In this document: in pieces, positions 9,172-18,254 of the stretch
Position numbering within the stretch: position 1 is the first letter of the stretch
Layout of the letters: every line of letters starts with the position of its first letter
NCBI GenBank assembly: GCA_028064945.1
Contig: JAPTWQ010000024.1
Coordinates: 1 to 26,836, forward strand
Reading direction: 5' to 3'
DNA from: Nitrospiraceae bacterium
GTDB lineage: Bacteria > Nitrospirota_A > Leptospirillia > Leptospirillales > Leptospirillaceae
Length of the DNA: 26,836 nt
Program-made: the position numbers and the translations under genes
Notes under the pieces: model-generated
Seen by the model: the letters and a program-made list of their open reading frames with translations, nothing else
Told to the model about the DNA's origin: nothing
The model's database searches: none

Positions 9172-10554
9172 ATGCCTGACCCCATATCACGGGCGTTACT
9201 GAACCGGGTTTTTATTCTGCTGCTCCTTTCAGCAGCCCTCTACCATCTCCCGGAAGCGGTCAAATCCCTTCGTCTGACCATTGATAAGACTTCGAACATG
9301 TTCAGCAAAGATGCCAAGGCAGCGTCTAACGACCCAACCTCCACATTTTCAGGATTAAATGCAGCAAAAGATATTAACGTTTCCTTTCCAAGCTTATTCG
9401 ATGAAGACCCCTCCTTCCTCACGAAAGACAAAGTCCCTGTCATCCGCCTTGACGGAAAAAACCCTGCTCTCATAGACGGATTCCTTCCCCACTTTTCTAC
9501 GATTGAAAAGGGAAGGTATGTCACACATCTTGATGGAGGATACACAGTCGTTTGGACAGTGGATCCTAATCTTCAAGAACGGATTGGGAAATACATTCAA
9601 GCCCATAGAGTTCCTTATGGGGTATTTGTAGCCGCAAACCCAAAAAATGGTCGACTGATCGCTTTCTGGGGGTCACGTTATAAAAGCTTTACCCCCGAGC
9701 TATTGGAAAAGGCAACCTATCCAGCCGCGTCCCTATTCAAGATTATTACATCAACAGATGCTCTCTCTCATCACAGAATTACACCCAATACTCGCATTCA
9801 CTTTCGCGGATGCTTGTATTGTATTGGCCCTGCCTATTGGAAGAGCAATCGTAGACGAGACCGCCTTGAGTTCACAGTTGCTGAAGCTCTAGGAAAGTCT
9901 ATCAATACAGTTTTTGCAAAAATTGCATTAAAATATCTAACCCCCGAAGATCTGAGACAAACTGCTACTCGCTATGGCTTTAATCGCACAATTGACTCAG
10001 ACATTCCCATTGATCCAAGCCACGCCAACATACCAGATGATCTCAACGGGTTTGCTTTTGCTTCGGCAGGATTCGGAGATGTTGCCATTAGCCCCATCCA
10101 TGCGGCAATGATAGCAGCATCCCTATCAAATGATGGGGTGATGATGAGGCCCCATCTTATAGAGAAGATTACAGACAGAAAAGGAAATATACTGTATCAG
10201 GATACAGCAACCTATCTTTTTCCTGTGGCAACTCCTCAAATATCGCACACCATGATTAAAATGATGCGGTCGACTGTTGTCAAAGGAACAGGACGTCGGG
10301 CATTCTTCCGATGGAGATCCAACCCACGACTCAGGAATGTCCTTGTTGCAGGAAAGACAGGGACTCTTACCGGAAAGAACCCTGCAGGTCATTATGAATG
10401 GTTCATAGGAACGGCTTCAAATGAAAGTCCAACAATAGCTGTGGCCGCACTGACAATTGATCAGGGCATTTGGACAATTAAGGGCCCGGATATTGCCAGC
10501 AAAGGAATGTTTACTTTTTTCAATGAAAAACCAACACAAAGGGTACCTGGGTAA
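9172..10554 (+). CDS. penicillin-binding transpeptidase domain protein, single membrane anchor
   Basis: The 460-residue protein begins with a hydrophobic segment at about 12-24 that would anchor it in the inner membrane with the rest outside. A transpeptidase domain runs from about 125 to 440. Its three signature motifs are intact: the catalytic S-x-x-K as SLFK (187-190), S-x-N as SIN (243-245) and KTG (395-397, in AGKTGTLTG). It should therefore cross-link peptidoglycan and bind beta-lactams. There is no glycosyltransferase (GT51) domain. The stretch between membrane anchor and catalytic domain, about 100 residues, is too short for the full pedestal of FtsI or PBP2. The C213-x2-C216 pair might form a disulfide. 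The start follows GAGG by a suitable distance. The CBS gene follows after 46 bp with no terminator between. Confidence 0.9.
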   Translation: MPDPISRALLNRVFILLLLSAALYHLPEAVKSLRLTIDKTSNMFSKDAKAASNDPTSTFSGLNAAKDINVSFPSLFDEDPSFLTKDKVPVIRLDGKNPALIDGFLPHFSTIEKGRYVTHLDGGYTVVWTVDPNLQERIGKYIQAHRVPYGVFVAANPKNGRLIAFWGSRYKSFTPELLEKATYPAASLFKIITSTDALSHHRITPNTRIHFRGCLYCIGPAYWKSNRRRDRLEFTVAEALGKSINTVFAKIALKYLTPEDLRQTATRYGFNRTIDSDIPIDPSHANIPDDLNGFAFASAGFGDVAISPIHAAMIAASLSNDGVMMRPHLIEKITDRKGNILYQDTATYLFPVATPQISHTMIKMMRSTVVKGTGRRAFFRWRSNPRLRNVLVAGKTGTLTGKNPAGHYEWFIGTASNESPTIAVAALTIDQGIWTIKGPDIASKGMFTFFNEKPTQRVPG

Positions 10555-10600
10555 AAACAGGCAAAACTCAAAAAACAACAAATAACCAGAAGGAGAAAAA

Positions 10601-11014
10601 ATGGTCTCAGTAAAAAAAATCATGACAAAGAATCCTATCTCTGTTGAGATGTCGACCACAGCACGTGAAGTTGCTGAAATCATGAAATCAAAAAAAGTAG
10701 GAAGCCTCCTTGTTCTTCAGGGAGACAAGACTGTTGGGATCATTACAGAGACTGATCTAGTCCGGCGGGTGCTGGGAGAGGATCGAATCCCTTATATCAC
10801 CCCGTGCTCTCAGGTCATGAGTGCACCGGTATTAACCATTTCACCCGATGCTTCAGTTTACGAAGCACAAGACATGATGGATAAGCACCACATTCGTCAC
10901 CTCCTCGTTGTGGATGAAGAGGAAGCTGTCCTTGGGCTAATATCAATTCGAGACCTCATTCACCCAACCTATGTCGGGCGTGAGGATTCTTGGGATGGTG
11001 GAGTTACCGAATAA
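10601..11014 (+). CDS. two-CBS-domain protein
   Basis: The 137-residue protein consists of a CBS pair: the first repeat covers about 7-58 (IMTKNPISV ... VGIITETDLVRRV) and the second about 72-121 (VMSAPVLTISPDASV ... VLGLISIRDLI). The D-L after IITET and ISIR is the usual phosphate/ribose-contact position of CBS modules, which bind adenosyl ligands such as AMP, ATP or SAM. No effector domain is attached, so it may act on a partner protein. AAGGAG lies about 6 bp before the ATG. It follows the PBP gene and ends before a strong terminator. Its exact function cannot be read from the sequence. Confidence 0.9.
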   Translation: MVSVKKIMTKNPISVEMSTTAREVAEIMKSKKVGSLLVLQGDKTVGIITETDLVRRVLGEDRIPYITPCSQVMSAPVLTISPDASVYEAQDMMDKHHIRHLLVVDEEEAVLGLISIRDLIHPTYVGREDSWDGGVTE

Positions 11015-11044
11015 AGTAAAAAACAAAATCTAATATTTACAAAT

Positions 11045-11078
11045 AAAAAAGGCGAGGAAAAAAATCCTCGCCTTTTTT
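11045..11078. terminator. bidirectional rho-independent terminator
   Basis: An A-run followed by GGCGAGGA (11051-11058), a six-A loop and TCCTCGCC (11065-11072), then TTTTTT. The stem extends to about 14 bp if the A/T flanks pair. Because both sides carry the A/T tract it can stop transcription of the CBS gene from the left and of the long ribosomal transcript from the right. Confidence 0.9.
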
Positions 11079-11096
11079 GGTTCAAATAAGTAAAAA

Positions 11097-11531
11097 TTAA
11101 GGAAGCCTAAAAAGAAAAGTACCGCCATTAGTTACAACAGTGATTGGCGGTTTAAAAGGAAGAACAAAGCGATAACGAACATAATGGGGAGCGATAGTAA
11201 CACTCTCCATCTTGCCCTGGTTCTCATGAGCACTATTCTTAATAAGAATGAGCCTAATTGTTGGCGGAGCATGAAACTCAAAGATATTTTTTCCCAAATA
11301 CCATAGTTCAGAGCCACGCAGTTGATAATTATCATCAACAGAGATCTCATGAATTTTAGCGGGTGACAATCCTCGGGCATCAAGAATAAATGCTTGACGA
11401 GAATATAGAAGGTTCTGATTAGTCAATGAATGTCTTACAATAAGAAGGACCCCCAAAACAAGAATGAGGGTCCCAATAGAAAGAAGAAGGGGAGTAGTAA
11501 TTTTTACTTTTTGTTCAGATGGAGATGCCAT
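11097..11531 (-). CDS. unrecognised membrane-anchored protein at the end of the alpha operon
   Basis: I do not recognise this 144-residue protein. It has a short polar N-terminus, one hydrophobic segment (about 13-33, TTPLLLSIGTLILVLGVLLI) and then about 110 mostly beta-like residues, so it is likely an inner-membrane protein with a soluble domain outside. The soluble part has FEFHAPPTIRLILIKN and an aromatic, proline-rich end finishing in FLFRLP. The ATG is preceded by AAAGGAA at about 5 bp, and the gene begins 18 bp after rplQ and ends just before the terminator. It should therefore be transcribed with the ribosomal genes. No Cys lipobox is present. Confidence 0.7.
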   Translation of the reverse strand: MASPSEQKVKITTPLLLSIGTLILVLGVLLIVRHSLTNQNLLYSRQAFILDARGLSPAKIHEISVDDNYQLRGSELWYLGKNIFEFHAPPTIRLILIKNSAHENQGKMESVTIAPHYVRYRFVLPFKPPITVVTNGGTFLFRLP

Positions 11532-11549
11532 GGAAATTCCTTTGAAAAG

Positions 11550-11972
11550 TTACTTCTTTTCTTCGGATTTTTCCTTGGGAGAAGAAGATGTCATTCGTTT
11601 TGAAGAAAGAGATTCACCCAGTTCCACCAGCTCAAGGACTGCCATTTCGGCTCCATCACCGATACGACGACGTGTCTTGGTAATACGTGTGTAACCACCA
11701 GGACGTGTTGTGAAGCGAGGAGCAATACTATCAAAAAGATGAAATGCTACATCTTTGTCACGGATAACCTTTAAGACTTCACGGAGGTGATGAACATTTT
11801 TTTCTCGAGCTTTTGTAATAAGTTTTTCAACCATTGGCCGGAGTTCCTTGGCCTTCATAGTAGTTGTCTCGATACGCTCATGCTCGAAGAATGATGTTAT
11901 CAAGGAGCGAAACATAGCATTTCTGTGGCTAGAATCTCTTCCAAACTGACGACCGGCTACACGATGTCTCAT
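11550..11972 (-). CDS. rplQ: 50S ribosomal protein L17
   Basis: L17 lies near the peptide exit tunnel of the large subunit. The 140-residue protein has the family start MRHRVAGRQFGRDSSHRNAM, the FFEHERIETTTMKAKELRP segment and GGYTRITKTRRRIGDGAEMA. A Ser/Lys/Glu-rich tail of about 20 residues extends past the conserved core. It follows rpoA, as in the alpha operon of most bacteria, with a 33-bp gap. An unknown membrane protein gene follows. Confidence 0.97.
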   Translation of the reverse strand: MRHRVAGRQFGRDSSHRNAMFRSLITSFFEHERIETTTMKAKELRPMVEKLITKAREKNVHHLREVLKVIRDKDVAFHLFDSIAPRFTTRPGGYTRITKTRRRIGDGAEMAVLELVELGESLSSKRMTSSSPKEKSEEKK

Positions 11973-12005
11973 TGTTGTTCTCCAGATGCTGCCTGTAAGT
12001 CTTTA

Positions 12006-12974
12006 TTAATTCTTCTTCGAAAGATCCATCCCAAGAGAAAGCCCTATGTTTTCAAGAGCCTCTTTGATTTCATCTAAAGATTTTTTTCCAAAGTTTTTTG
12101 TTTGCAAAAGCTCATCTTCAGTTCTCATAACCAACTCACCAATTTTCTTAATATCAGAACTTTTAAGGCAATTGGCGGCCCTGACAGAGAGCTCTAATTC
12201 GTTGACGCTCTTGTCCATAATAGTCTCTTCTTTCGAGGAGTTTGACTCGAGAGACAAGGGAGAAGAGTCATTCGCTAAGTGCAAATCGGATGAAACAAAA
12301 AGATCTAGATGGGTCCGAAGAATCTTTGCGGCTTCAGAAAGAGCCTCCCCTGGAGTGATGCTTCCATCAGTCTCAATTTCAAAAATAAGCCGGTCATAAT
12401 CTGTTATACGTCCGACGCGGGTACTCTCTACAAAATAATTAACTTTGTTGATAGGAGTAAAAATCGCATCGATCGGAATAATACCAACTTCAGTATCTGA
12501 AGATCGTGAATGATCGGCTGGAACATAACCTCTTCCGAATTCGGTTTTCAGATCCATATCAAGGTGGCCACCTTCTTCAAGGGTAGCAATAACATGATCT
12601 GGGTCCATCATTTCGACAGCACCAACTGTGTCTATATCTGAGGCTTTTACGATACGGGGCCCCTTCACTTTCAAATGAAGCCAGTGTTCTCCCTGGAGAA
12701 GAGGCTTCATGCGAAGGGATTTAAGATTTAAAATAATATCAGTGACATCTTCGACAACACCTGGAATATTTGAAAATTCATGAAAAACATTTTTGGCACG
12801 AATTGCAGTAATGGCAACTCCTGGAATTGAAGAAAGTAGAACTCTCCGGAGGGCATTCCCAACCGTAATCCCAAAACCACGCTCAAACGGTTCCACCACA
12901 ACACGGGAGGAACGAGAAGAGAAATGGGATACTGCCAAGCCTTTAGGCATCTGGGAAGACACAAGAACTTCCAT
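12006..12974 (-). CDS. rpoA: DNA-directed RNA polymerase subunit alpha
   Basis: The alpha subunit dimer starts RNA polymerase assembly, and its C-terminal domain contacts UP elements and activators. The N-terminal domain shows [20 protein letters not shown] and the [11 protein letters not shown] segment. The C-terminal helix-hairpin-helix domain (about 258-318) shows [29 protein letters not shown] and [15 protein letters not shown]. An upstream TTG at 12995 is in frame, but the ATG at 12974 has AGAGGAG correctly placed and gives 322 residues. It sits between rpsD and rplQ. Confidence 0.97.
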   Translation of the reverse strand: MEVLVSSQMPKGLAVSHFSSRSSRVVVEPFERGFGITVGNALRRVLLSSIPGVAITAIRAKNVFHEFSNIPGVVEDVTDIILNLKSLRMKPLLQGEHWLHLKVKGPRIVKASDIDTVGAVEMMDPDHVIATLEEGGHLDMDLKTEFGRGYVPADHSRSSDTEVGIIPIDAIFTPINKVNYFVESTRVGRITDYDRLIFEIETDGSITPGEALSEAAKILRTHLDLFVSSDLHLANDSSPLSLESNSSKEETIMDKSVNELELSVRAANCLKSSDIKKIGELVMRTEDELLQTKNFGKKSLDEIKEALENIGLSLGMDLSKKN

Positions 12975-13003
12975 ATTTTTCTCCTCTTTAACCAAAACGA
13001 ACC

Positions 13004-13633
13004 TTAACGAGAGTAAAGTTCAACGACAAGGTTCTCAGCAATATGGATGTTAATCGCATCCCTTTGGGGAATATCCTTTACAATTGCTTTAAATAAATTT
13101 TTGTCGACTTCCAACCAAGGAGAAACAACACCTCTAATCTCAGCGTCTCGAAAGTTGGCAGAAACTTTTTCATTTTGTTGCATAGAAGTTGAAAGGGTGA
13201 TCGTATCATTAATCTTGCAAGAAAAAGAGGGAATATTAACTTTTTTCCCATTCACAAGAACATGACCATGAGTCACCAACATACGAGATTCATTGCGGGA
13301 GGCGCCCCAACCTATATGATAAACTACGCTGTCCAGACGCATTTCCAGTGCACTAAGAAGGGACTGACCAGTATTTCCTTTCTTTCGGGACGCAACTTTA
13401 AATGTTTTTCGGAATTGACGTTCTAGGATTCCATATATTCTTTTCACTTTTTGCTTTTCACGAAGCTGCAGACCATATTCGGAAGCCTTTGCACGACTTT
13501 GACCATGCTCCCCTGGGGGATATGCACGACGATCAATTGCACATTTAGCTGAAAGGCAGCGAGCACCTTTTAAGAAAAGCTTAACGCCTTCTCTTCTGCA
13601 AAACCGACAAACCGGGCCATTATAACGAGCCAA
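13004..13633 (-). CDS. rpsD: 30S ribosomal protein S4 (zinc-binding form)
   Basis: S4 nucleates small-subunit assembly on 16S rRNA and in many bacteria represses its own operon. The 209-residue protein has four N-terminal cysteines (C9, C12, C26, C31), the zinc-binding C+ form. They are followed by [23 protein letters not shown] and the S4 RNA-binding domain with [21 protein letters not shown]. The start is TTG at 13633, with GGAG about 6 bp upstream and no nearby ATG matching the conserved MARY start. It lies between rpsK and rpoA. Confidence 0.97.
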   Translation of the reverse strand: MARYNGPVCRFCRREGVKLFLKGARCLSAKCAIDRRAYPPGEHGQSRAKASEYGLQLREKQKVKRIYGILERQFRKTFKVASRKKGNTGQSLLSALEMRLDSVVYHIGWGASRNESRMLVTHGHVLVNGKKVNIPSFSCKINDTITLSTSMQQNEKVSANFRDAEIRGVVSPWLEVDKNLFKAIVKDIPQRDAINIHIAENLVVELYSR

Positions 13634-13673
13634 CGTGTCTCCTTTTTCTGAATTCAGTCAATTATAAATAAGA

Positions 13674-14060
13674 TTAAACTCTACGCCGTTTTGGTGGGCG
13701 GCATCCATTATGCGGAATCGGAGTAACATCTTTAATCAAACTAATTTTTATTCCCACTGTTTGCAGTGCTCTAATTGCAGATTCTCTACCTGATCCTGGT
13801 CCCTTAACATAAACTTCACAGGCCTTCATTCCCATATCTGCGGCTTTTTTTGAGGCGATTTCTGCAGCTTTCTGAGCGGCAAATGGTGTACTTTTTCGTG
13901 AACCCTTAAAGCTCTGAGCCCCTGAGCTTGACCAGGCAATAACATCACCTTTTGAGTCGGAAATGGAAATGATCGTATTATTAAAAGAGGCATGAATATG
14001 AACAATACCGACTGGAATGTTCTTTTTTTCTCTTCTTTTTGTTCCCTTTTTTACGCTCAT
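13674..14060 (-). CDS. rpsK: 30S ribosomal protein S11
   Basis: S11 forms part of the platform of the small subunit, near the mRNA exit site. The 128 residues contain [44 protein letters not shown], the [14 protein letters not shown] loop and the basic end [12 protein letters not shown], all typical. Length is standard. It sits between rpsM (39 bp upstream) and rpsD. Confidence 0.97.
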   Translation of the reverse strand: MSVKKGTKRREKKNIPVGIVHIHASFNNTIISISDSKGDVIAWSSSGAQSFKGSRKSTPFAAQKAAEIASKKAADMGMKACEVYVKGPGSGRESAIRALQTVGIKISLIKDVTPIPHNGCRPPKRRRV

Positions 14061-14099
14061 GCAATCCTCATCGTTAATCCTGAATTTCGTTTATTTGAA

Positions 14100-14474
14100 T
14101 CAACCAGTCTTTTTCTTGGCTCCGATTCCCTTCTTAGGTCCTTTGCGAGTACGGGCATTGGTCTTGGTTCTTTGTCCTCTAACCGGAAGGCCTTTGCGAT
14201 GCCTGAGACCTTGATAACACCCAATGTCCATCTTGCGTTTGATATTTTGGGAAATCTCACGGCGAAGATCTCCTTCAACGGAGCATGTCGTTTCGACAGC
14301 CTCACGAAGTTTGGCAACTTCGTCATCTGTTAACGCATGAACACGGGTATCGGGATTAACTCCGGCTTTCTTCAGAATGAGCTGCGAAGTCGGTTTCCCT
14401 ACTCCAAAAATATAAGTCAAAGCAATCTCAATACGTTTGTTTCTGGGAAGATCAATCCCTACGATACGAGCCAA
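14100..14474 (-). CDS. rpsM: 30S ribosomal protein S13
   Basis: S13 is in the head of the small subunit and contacts the P-site tRNA and L5. The conserved start reads [20 protein letters not shown], followed by the helix-two-turn-helix with [30 protein letters not shown] and a basic tail. A longer open frame begins at 14552, but it covers rpmJ. The family start corresponds to TTG at 14474, preceded by AAGGAG at 6 to 7 bp, giving 124 residues. Confidence 0.97.
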   Translation of the reverse strand: MARIVGIDLPRNKRIEIALTYIFGVGKPTSQLILKKAGVNPDTRVHALTDDEVAKLREAVETTCSVEGDLRREISQNIKRKMDIGCYQGLRHRKGLPVRGQRTKTNARTRKGPKKGIGAKKKTG

Positions 14475-14496
14475 AGAGGTACTCCTTCGCTTAAAA

Positions 14497-14610
14497 TTAG
14501 CCTTGTCTTTGTTTGTGCTTTGGGTTTTCGCACTTGATTCGAACAATACCATTCCTTCTAATAACCTGGCACTTAGAACAGATTGGCTTGACCGATGCTC
14601 TAACCTTCAT
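14497..14610 (-). CDS. rpmJ: 50S ribosomal protein L36
   Basis: This 37-residue protein is too short for most gene callers but unmistakable. It starts [14 protein letters not shown] and ends [11 protein letters not shown], with the zinc ligands C11, C14, C27 and H32 of the C+ form. L36 helps organise 23S rRNA in the large subunit. GGAGG lies 5 bp before the ATG. It is placed between infA and rpsM, its normal position. Confidence 0.97.
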   Translation of the reverse strand: MKVRASVKPICSKCQVIRRNGIVRIKCENPKHKQRQG

Positions 14611-14637
14611 AGTTACCTCCGAGTTAATTTTTTTCTC

Positions 14638-14856
14638 TTACTTGAAGCGGTAAGTTATACGGCCTCGGGTTAAATCGTAAAGGGAAAGCTCTAATGTTAC
14701 CTTGTCACCAGGAAGAATTTTTATATAATTCATTCGCATTTTTCCGGAAATATGGGCAAGAACTTTATGTCCATTTTCCAGCTCCACACGGAACATTGCA
14801 TTAGGGAGAGTCTCCAAAACTGTCCCTTGAACCTCAACTGTATCCTCTTTCCCCAC
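14638..14856 (-). CDS. infA: translation initiation factor IF-1
   Basis: IF-1 binds the A site of the small subunit during initiation. The 72-residue protein is a single OB-fold S1 domain with [38 protein letters not shown] and [11 protein letters not shown], the expected length. The start is GTG at 14856 with a weak purine-rich stretch upstream (GGGGA). It lies between map and rpmJ, common for the spc-alpha junction. Confidence 0.97.
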   Translation of the reverse strand: MGKEDTVEVQGTVLETLPNAMFRVELENGHKVLAHISGKMRMNYIKILPGDKVTLELSLYDLTRGRITYRFK

Positions 14857-14877
14857 AATTTCCCCAATTCCGAAGGA

Positions 14878-15630
14878 TCAACCTTCTGGTAAAGTCAGAA
14901 TTTTTGGACCAGTTTTTGTTATTGCAACAGTGTGCTCAAAATGGGCAGAAAGACTGCCATCTTTTGTAGCGGCAGTCCACCCATCCGAAAGGGTAATTGT
15001 CTCATGAGAGCCGAGATTAATCATTGGCTCTAATGCTAGAACCATCCCTATTTCTAATTTTATCCCTTTTCCTTTTTGACCAAAGTTCGGAACAGGAGGA
15101 TCTTCATGTAACTTTCGACCAATCCCATGTCCCACATAGTTCCGAACAACAGAAAATTTTTGGGATTCTGCATATGATTGAATTGCTGAAGAAATGTCGC
15201 CCAATCGCCCCCCTGCTAAAGCCTGGGCAATTCCAAGTTCAAGGGACTTTTTTGTTGTCTCCACAAGAAGTTTTGCCGATGGGGAAACTTCACCTACACA
15301 AACAGTAATAGCAGAATCTCCGAAGTAGCCATCAAGTTCAACACCATAATCTACACCGACAATATCTCCCAATCTTAACACATATGAATCAGGAATTCCA
15401 TGAACAACGACGTTATTCACAGAAAGGCAAATAGAGGCGGGATAATTATGGTAACCTTTGAAGGCTGGTCGGCCCCCAAACTGTAATGGAAAGTCCTCAG
15501 CAAATTTGTCAATTTCTAGCAAAGAAAGCCCCGGGGAAATCATATTTTTTATTTCCTGCAGGGCATTAGCTACAATACGACCAGCGTTTCGAATCTTATC
15601 TATTTCTTGAGGAGATTTTATGTAAATCAT
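14878..15630 (-). CDS. map: methionine aminopeptidase, type I
   Basis: The enzyme removes the initiator methionine from new proteins. The 250-residue pita-bread-fold protein has all five metal ligands: D94 (VGVDYG), D105 (FGDS), H168 (VGHGIG), E201 (LALEPM) and E232 (HFEHT), plus the substrate-contact H77. No N-terminal zinc-finger extension is present, so it is the short type Ia form. It starts 1 bp after the adk stop (TGA-A-ATG), suggesting coupled translation. Confidence 0.96.
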   Translation of the reverse strand: MIYIKSPQEIDKIRNAGRIVANALQEIKNMISPGLSLLEIDKFAEDFPLQFGGRPAFKGYHNYPASICLSVNNVVVHGIPDSYVLRLGDIVGVDYGVELDGYFGDSAITVCVGEVSPSAKLLVETTKKSLELGIAQALAGGRLGDISSAIQSYAESQKFSVVRNYVGHGIGRKLHEDPPVPNFGQKGKGIKLEIGMVLALEPMINLGSHETITLSDGWTAATKDGSLSAHFEHTVAITKTGPKILTLPEG

Positions 15631-15631
15631 T

Positions 15632-16288
15632 TCATGACTTTATTTTGCTAACAAGATGGTCCAAGTCTTCAAAAACTAAATCTATATTCCTGCTTGCATC
15701 AACCGTTTGAAGAAGATTACGGTGACGGTAAAAATCTAAAAGAGGACGCGTAAGATCCCAGTAAACAGAGGAACGTTGTCTAATGACTGCTTCATCATCA
15801 TCGGATCTTTGAATTAGTGGAACCTTACAGACATCACACAAATTGTCATTTTTGGGTTTGGCAAAAAGAATGTGATAAGTGCGTTGACACTTTGGACACA
15901 TTCTACGCCCAGAAAGGCGAGAGACACGTTCCTCTTCATCCATCGAAAAATCGATAGCCATTGAAATTTTTACACCTTTTGTAGCCAAAAGGTTATCAAG
16001 TTCTTTTGCCTGTTCAATTGTCCGGGGAAAACCATCAAAAATAAAACTATTAATTGTTTTAGGTGTGGTAGTGACCTTTTCGTTGACAAGATCAATGACT
16101 AATCCATCGGGAACAAGCTCTCCTCGCTCCATAAAGCTTTTTGCACGTTCTCCAAGCACAGTTTTTTCTCGTATGGCCTCTCGGAGAAGGTCTCCTGTAG
16201 AAATCTTAACCATTGGGTATTTGGCTGCAAGCATATTCGCTTGAGTCCCTTTTCCTACCCCTGGGGGGCCTATAAAGACTATAAACAT
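15632..16288 (-). CDS. adk: adenylate kinase (zinc-LID type)
   Basis: Adenylate kinase interconverts ATP plus AMP and two ADP. The 218-residue protein has the P-loop GPPGVGKGT (7-15), the AMP-binding STGDLLR (30-36), FDGFPRT (84-90) and a long LID. In the LID, C131-x2-C134 and C151-x2-C154 form a structural zinc site, as in many Gram-positive and deep-branching bacteria, rather than the His/Ser/Asp/Thr set of enterobacteria. It lies 3 bp after secY and 1 bp before map. Confidence 0.97.
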   Translation of the reverse strand: MFIVFIGPPGVGKGTQANMLAAKYPMVKISTGDLLREAIREKTVLGERAKSFMERGELVPDGLVIDLVNEKVTTTPKTINSFIFDGFPRTIEQAKELDNLLATKGVKISMAIDFSMDEEERVSRLSGRRMCPKCQRTYHILFAKPKNDNLCDVCKVPLIQRSDDDEAVIRQRSSVYWDLTRPLLDFYRHRNLLQTVDASRNIDLVFEDLDHLVSKIKS

Positions 16289-16291
16289 TAT

Positions 16292-17614
16292 TTAGGCTAT
16301 CCTTCCCCTGATTCGACTCTTTTTAAGGAACCCGTCGTAGTTTCTTGACATCATATAGGCTTCAATTTGTTGAGATGTATCAAGTGAAACACCAATGACG
16401 ATCAAGAGAGATGTTCCACCAAAATAAAATGGAACATGTAGTTGATTAATGAGAATTTCTGGAATAACACAGACGAGGGCAAGATAAATTGCACCGACTA
16501 AAGTAATTCTATTCATAACGTTGTAAATAAATGTGGCTGTATTTTTTCCAGGACGAATACCAGGAATAAATCCACCATATTTTTGTATATTTTCTGCGAT
16601 ATCAGCTGGATTCATTACAACAGCTGTGTAGAAGAAGCTAAAGAAAAGGATAAGGAGTACATACAAAACCGTGTAAGAAAAGCTACCAGGTGCTAAGGAT
16701 TTTCCTATAGATTGAACCCAGGGAACGGAAATAAAGCCTGCAATTGTGGCAGGAAAAGAGATAAGTGATGAAGCAAATATAGGAGGAATCACACCGGCCG
16801 TATTGATTTTAAATGGAATATGTGTAGATTGACCGGCCACAAGCCTATTTGAGACTAAGCGCTTAGCATATTCAACAGGAATTTTTCTTCGCGCTGTTTC
16901 GATAAAAACAATGGCGGCAATAACAGATATAACCATTGCCACTACTGCAAGAAGAACAAAGCCTGAAATTTCTTGTTCTTGAAAAAGCTTATATGTTGAA
17001 AAGATAGCGGATGGCATTCTGGCAACTATACCGGAAAAAATTATAAGACTGATACCGTTACCAACTCCTCTTTCCGTAATTTGTTCCCCAATCCACATTA
17101 CAAAGGTAGTCGCTGCAGTCAAAGTGATCACAACCATCAGACGAAAACCCCAGCCGGGATGGGCAACAAATTGACCATTATTCATTTTCTCTAAGCCAAG
17201 GGCGATGCCAAACGATTGTATCATGGCAATTAAAACAGTGAGATACCGTGTGTACTTGGTGATAATTTTTCGGCCTCGCTCACCTTCCTTAGAAAGAGCT
17301 TGCAAAGCAGGGTGAACAACGGTTAAAAGTTGAAGAATAATGGAAGCCGAAATATAAGGCATTATTCCCAAAGCAAAAATAGTAAAACGAGAAAGCGCAC
17401 CTCCAGAAAACATATCAAAAAAACCGATCAAGGCCCCACCATTTTGATGGAGGAACTTTGATAACTCAGTACCATTTACCCCAGGGGTTGGGATGTATGC
17501 CCCAATGCGATAAACAGTAAGCATCGCAAGTGTAAAAATTACACGTTGTCTTAGCTCTGGAATTTTCCAAATATTTTCAAACGTGCGAAAAATTCTATCA
17601 AACAATCGCGCCAC
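16292..17614 (-). CDS. secY: protein translocase subunit SecY
   Basis: SecY is the central channel of the Sec translocon in the inner membrane. The 440-residue protein has the typical opening IWKIPELRQRVIFTLAML and a plug region around FDMFSGGALSRFTIFALGI. It also has GIGNGISLII-like GVGNGISLIIF and about ten membrane segments, with the C-terminal TSLLIVIGVSLD and a basic tail. The start is probably GTG at 17614, overlapping the end of rplO by 17 bp; TTG at 17605 is an alternative. It is part of the spc operon, between rplO and adk. Confidence 0.97.
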   Translation of the reverse strand: MARLFDRIFRTFENIWKIPELRQRVIFTLAMLTVYRIGAYIPTPGVNGTELSKFLHQNGGALIGFFDMFSGGALSRFTIFALGIMPYISASIILQLLTVVHPALQALSKEGERGRKIITKYTRYLTVLIAMIQSFGIALGLEKMNNGQFVAHPGWGFRLMVVITLTAATTFVMWIGEQITERGVGNGISLIIFSGIVARMPSAIFSTYKLFQEQEISGFVLLAVVAMVISVIAAIVFIETARRKIPVEYAKRLVSNRLVAGQSTHIPFKINTAGVIPPIFASSLISFPATIAGFISVPWVQSIGKSLAPGSFSYTVLYVLLILFFSFFYTAVVMNPADIAENIQKYGGFIPGIRPGKNTATFIYNVMNRITLVGAIYLALVCVIPEILINQLHVPFYFGGTSLLIVIGVSLDTSQQIEAYMMSRNYDGFLKKSRIRGRIA

Positions 17615-18044
17615 CGGCCTTTAGAATTTTTTCCTCTACAGTGCGGCTCATTGAAATTCCATCGATAACGTAGGGTTTTGAAGGTTCCCCGTTTCCCAAA
17701 ATTTTTACTGTAAATTTTTTTGATTTAGGAGCTTTGATAACATTTAAATCGAGAAGATTTTCGATAGTAACTTTATTTTCAGGGAATGAATAATCTTCAA
17801 GTCTTGAAATGTTGATCACAAGAACTTCTATATCATCTAGTGGAGTAAATCCACGTTTAGGAATTCTAAGAAAAAGAGGAGTTTGACCGCCTTCAAATCC
17901 CAAAGGTTTAGTTCCACCCGATCTGGCTCCTTGACCTTTGTGGCCTTTCGTAGAAGTTTTACCATGGCCGGAACCAATGCCACGCCCAACTCTTTTTTTC
18001 CTATGTTTAGCCCCATCTGTGGGCTTTAAATCATGAAATTTCAT
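17598..18044 (-). CDS. rplO: 50S ribosomal protein L15
   Basis: L15 is a late-assembly protein of the large subunit with a long basic N-terminal extension. The 148-residue protein shows [20 protein letters not shown] and [20 protein letters not shown], then the globular domain ending in GAIV. Its 3' end overlaps secY by 8 to 17 bp, depending on the secY start, so the two are likely translationally coupled. Confidence 0.97.
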   Translation of the reverse strand: MKFHDLKPTDGAKHRKKRVGRGIGSGHGKTSTKGHKGQGARSGGTKPLGFEGGQTPLFLRIPKRGFTPLDDIEVLVINISRLEDYSFPENKVTIENLLDLNVIKAPKSKKFTVKILGNGEPSKPYVIDGISMSRTVEEKILKAGGAIV

Positions 18045-18055
18045 TTTACTTCTCC

Positions 18056-18241
18056 CTAAAGTTCGGTCACTTCAATCATATGTTTGGTCTTTTCTACCAT
18101 CCCCAAAATAGAGGGTGAGGATGGATGTATAACCACAGAATTTGGGCGAGTAAGACCTAACGCAAAAACTACCTTTTTAATCTTTAGGGGTACGCCAATC
18201 GTACTCTTTAAAAGGCGAATCTTTATCTTGGATTCTTTCAT
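18056..18241 (-). CDS. rpmD: 50S ribosomal protein L30
   Basis: This is a short 61-residue L30 of the bacterial type, with IKIRLLKSTIGVPLKIKKVV, LGLTRPNSVVIHPSSPSILGM and the end MIEVTEL. It binds 23S rRNA on the large subunit and is absent from some bacterial groups. It lies between rpsE and rplO, its usual place. Confidence 0.95.
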   Translation of the reverse strand: MKESKIKIRLLKSTIGVPLKIKKVVFALGLTRPNSVVIHPSSPSILGMVEKTKHMIEVTEL

Positions 18242-18254
18242 TTGAAATCCTTAT

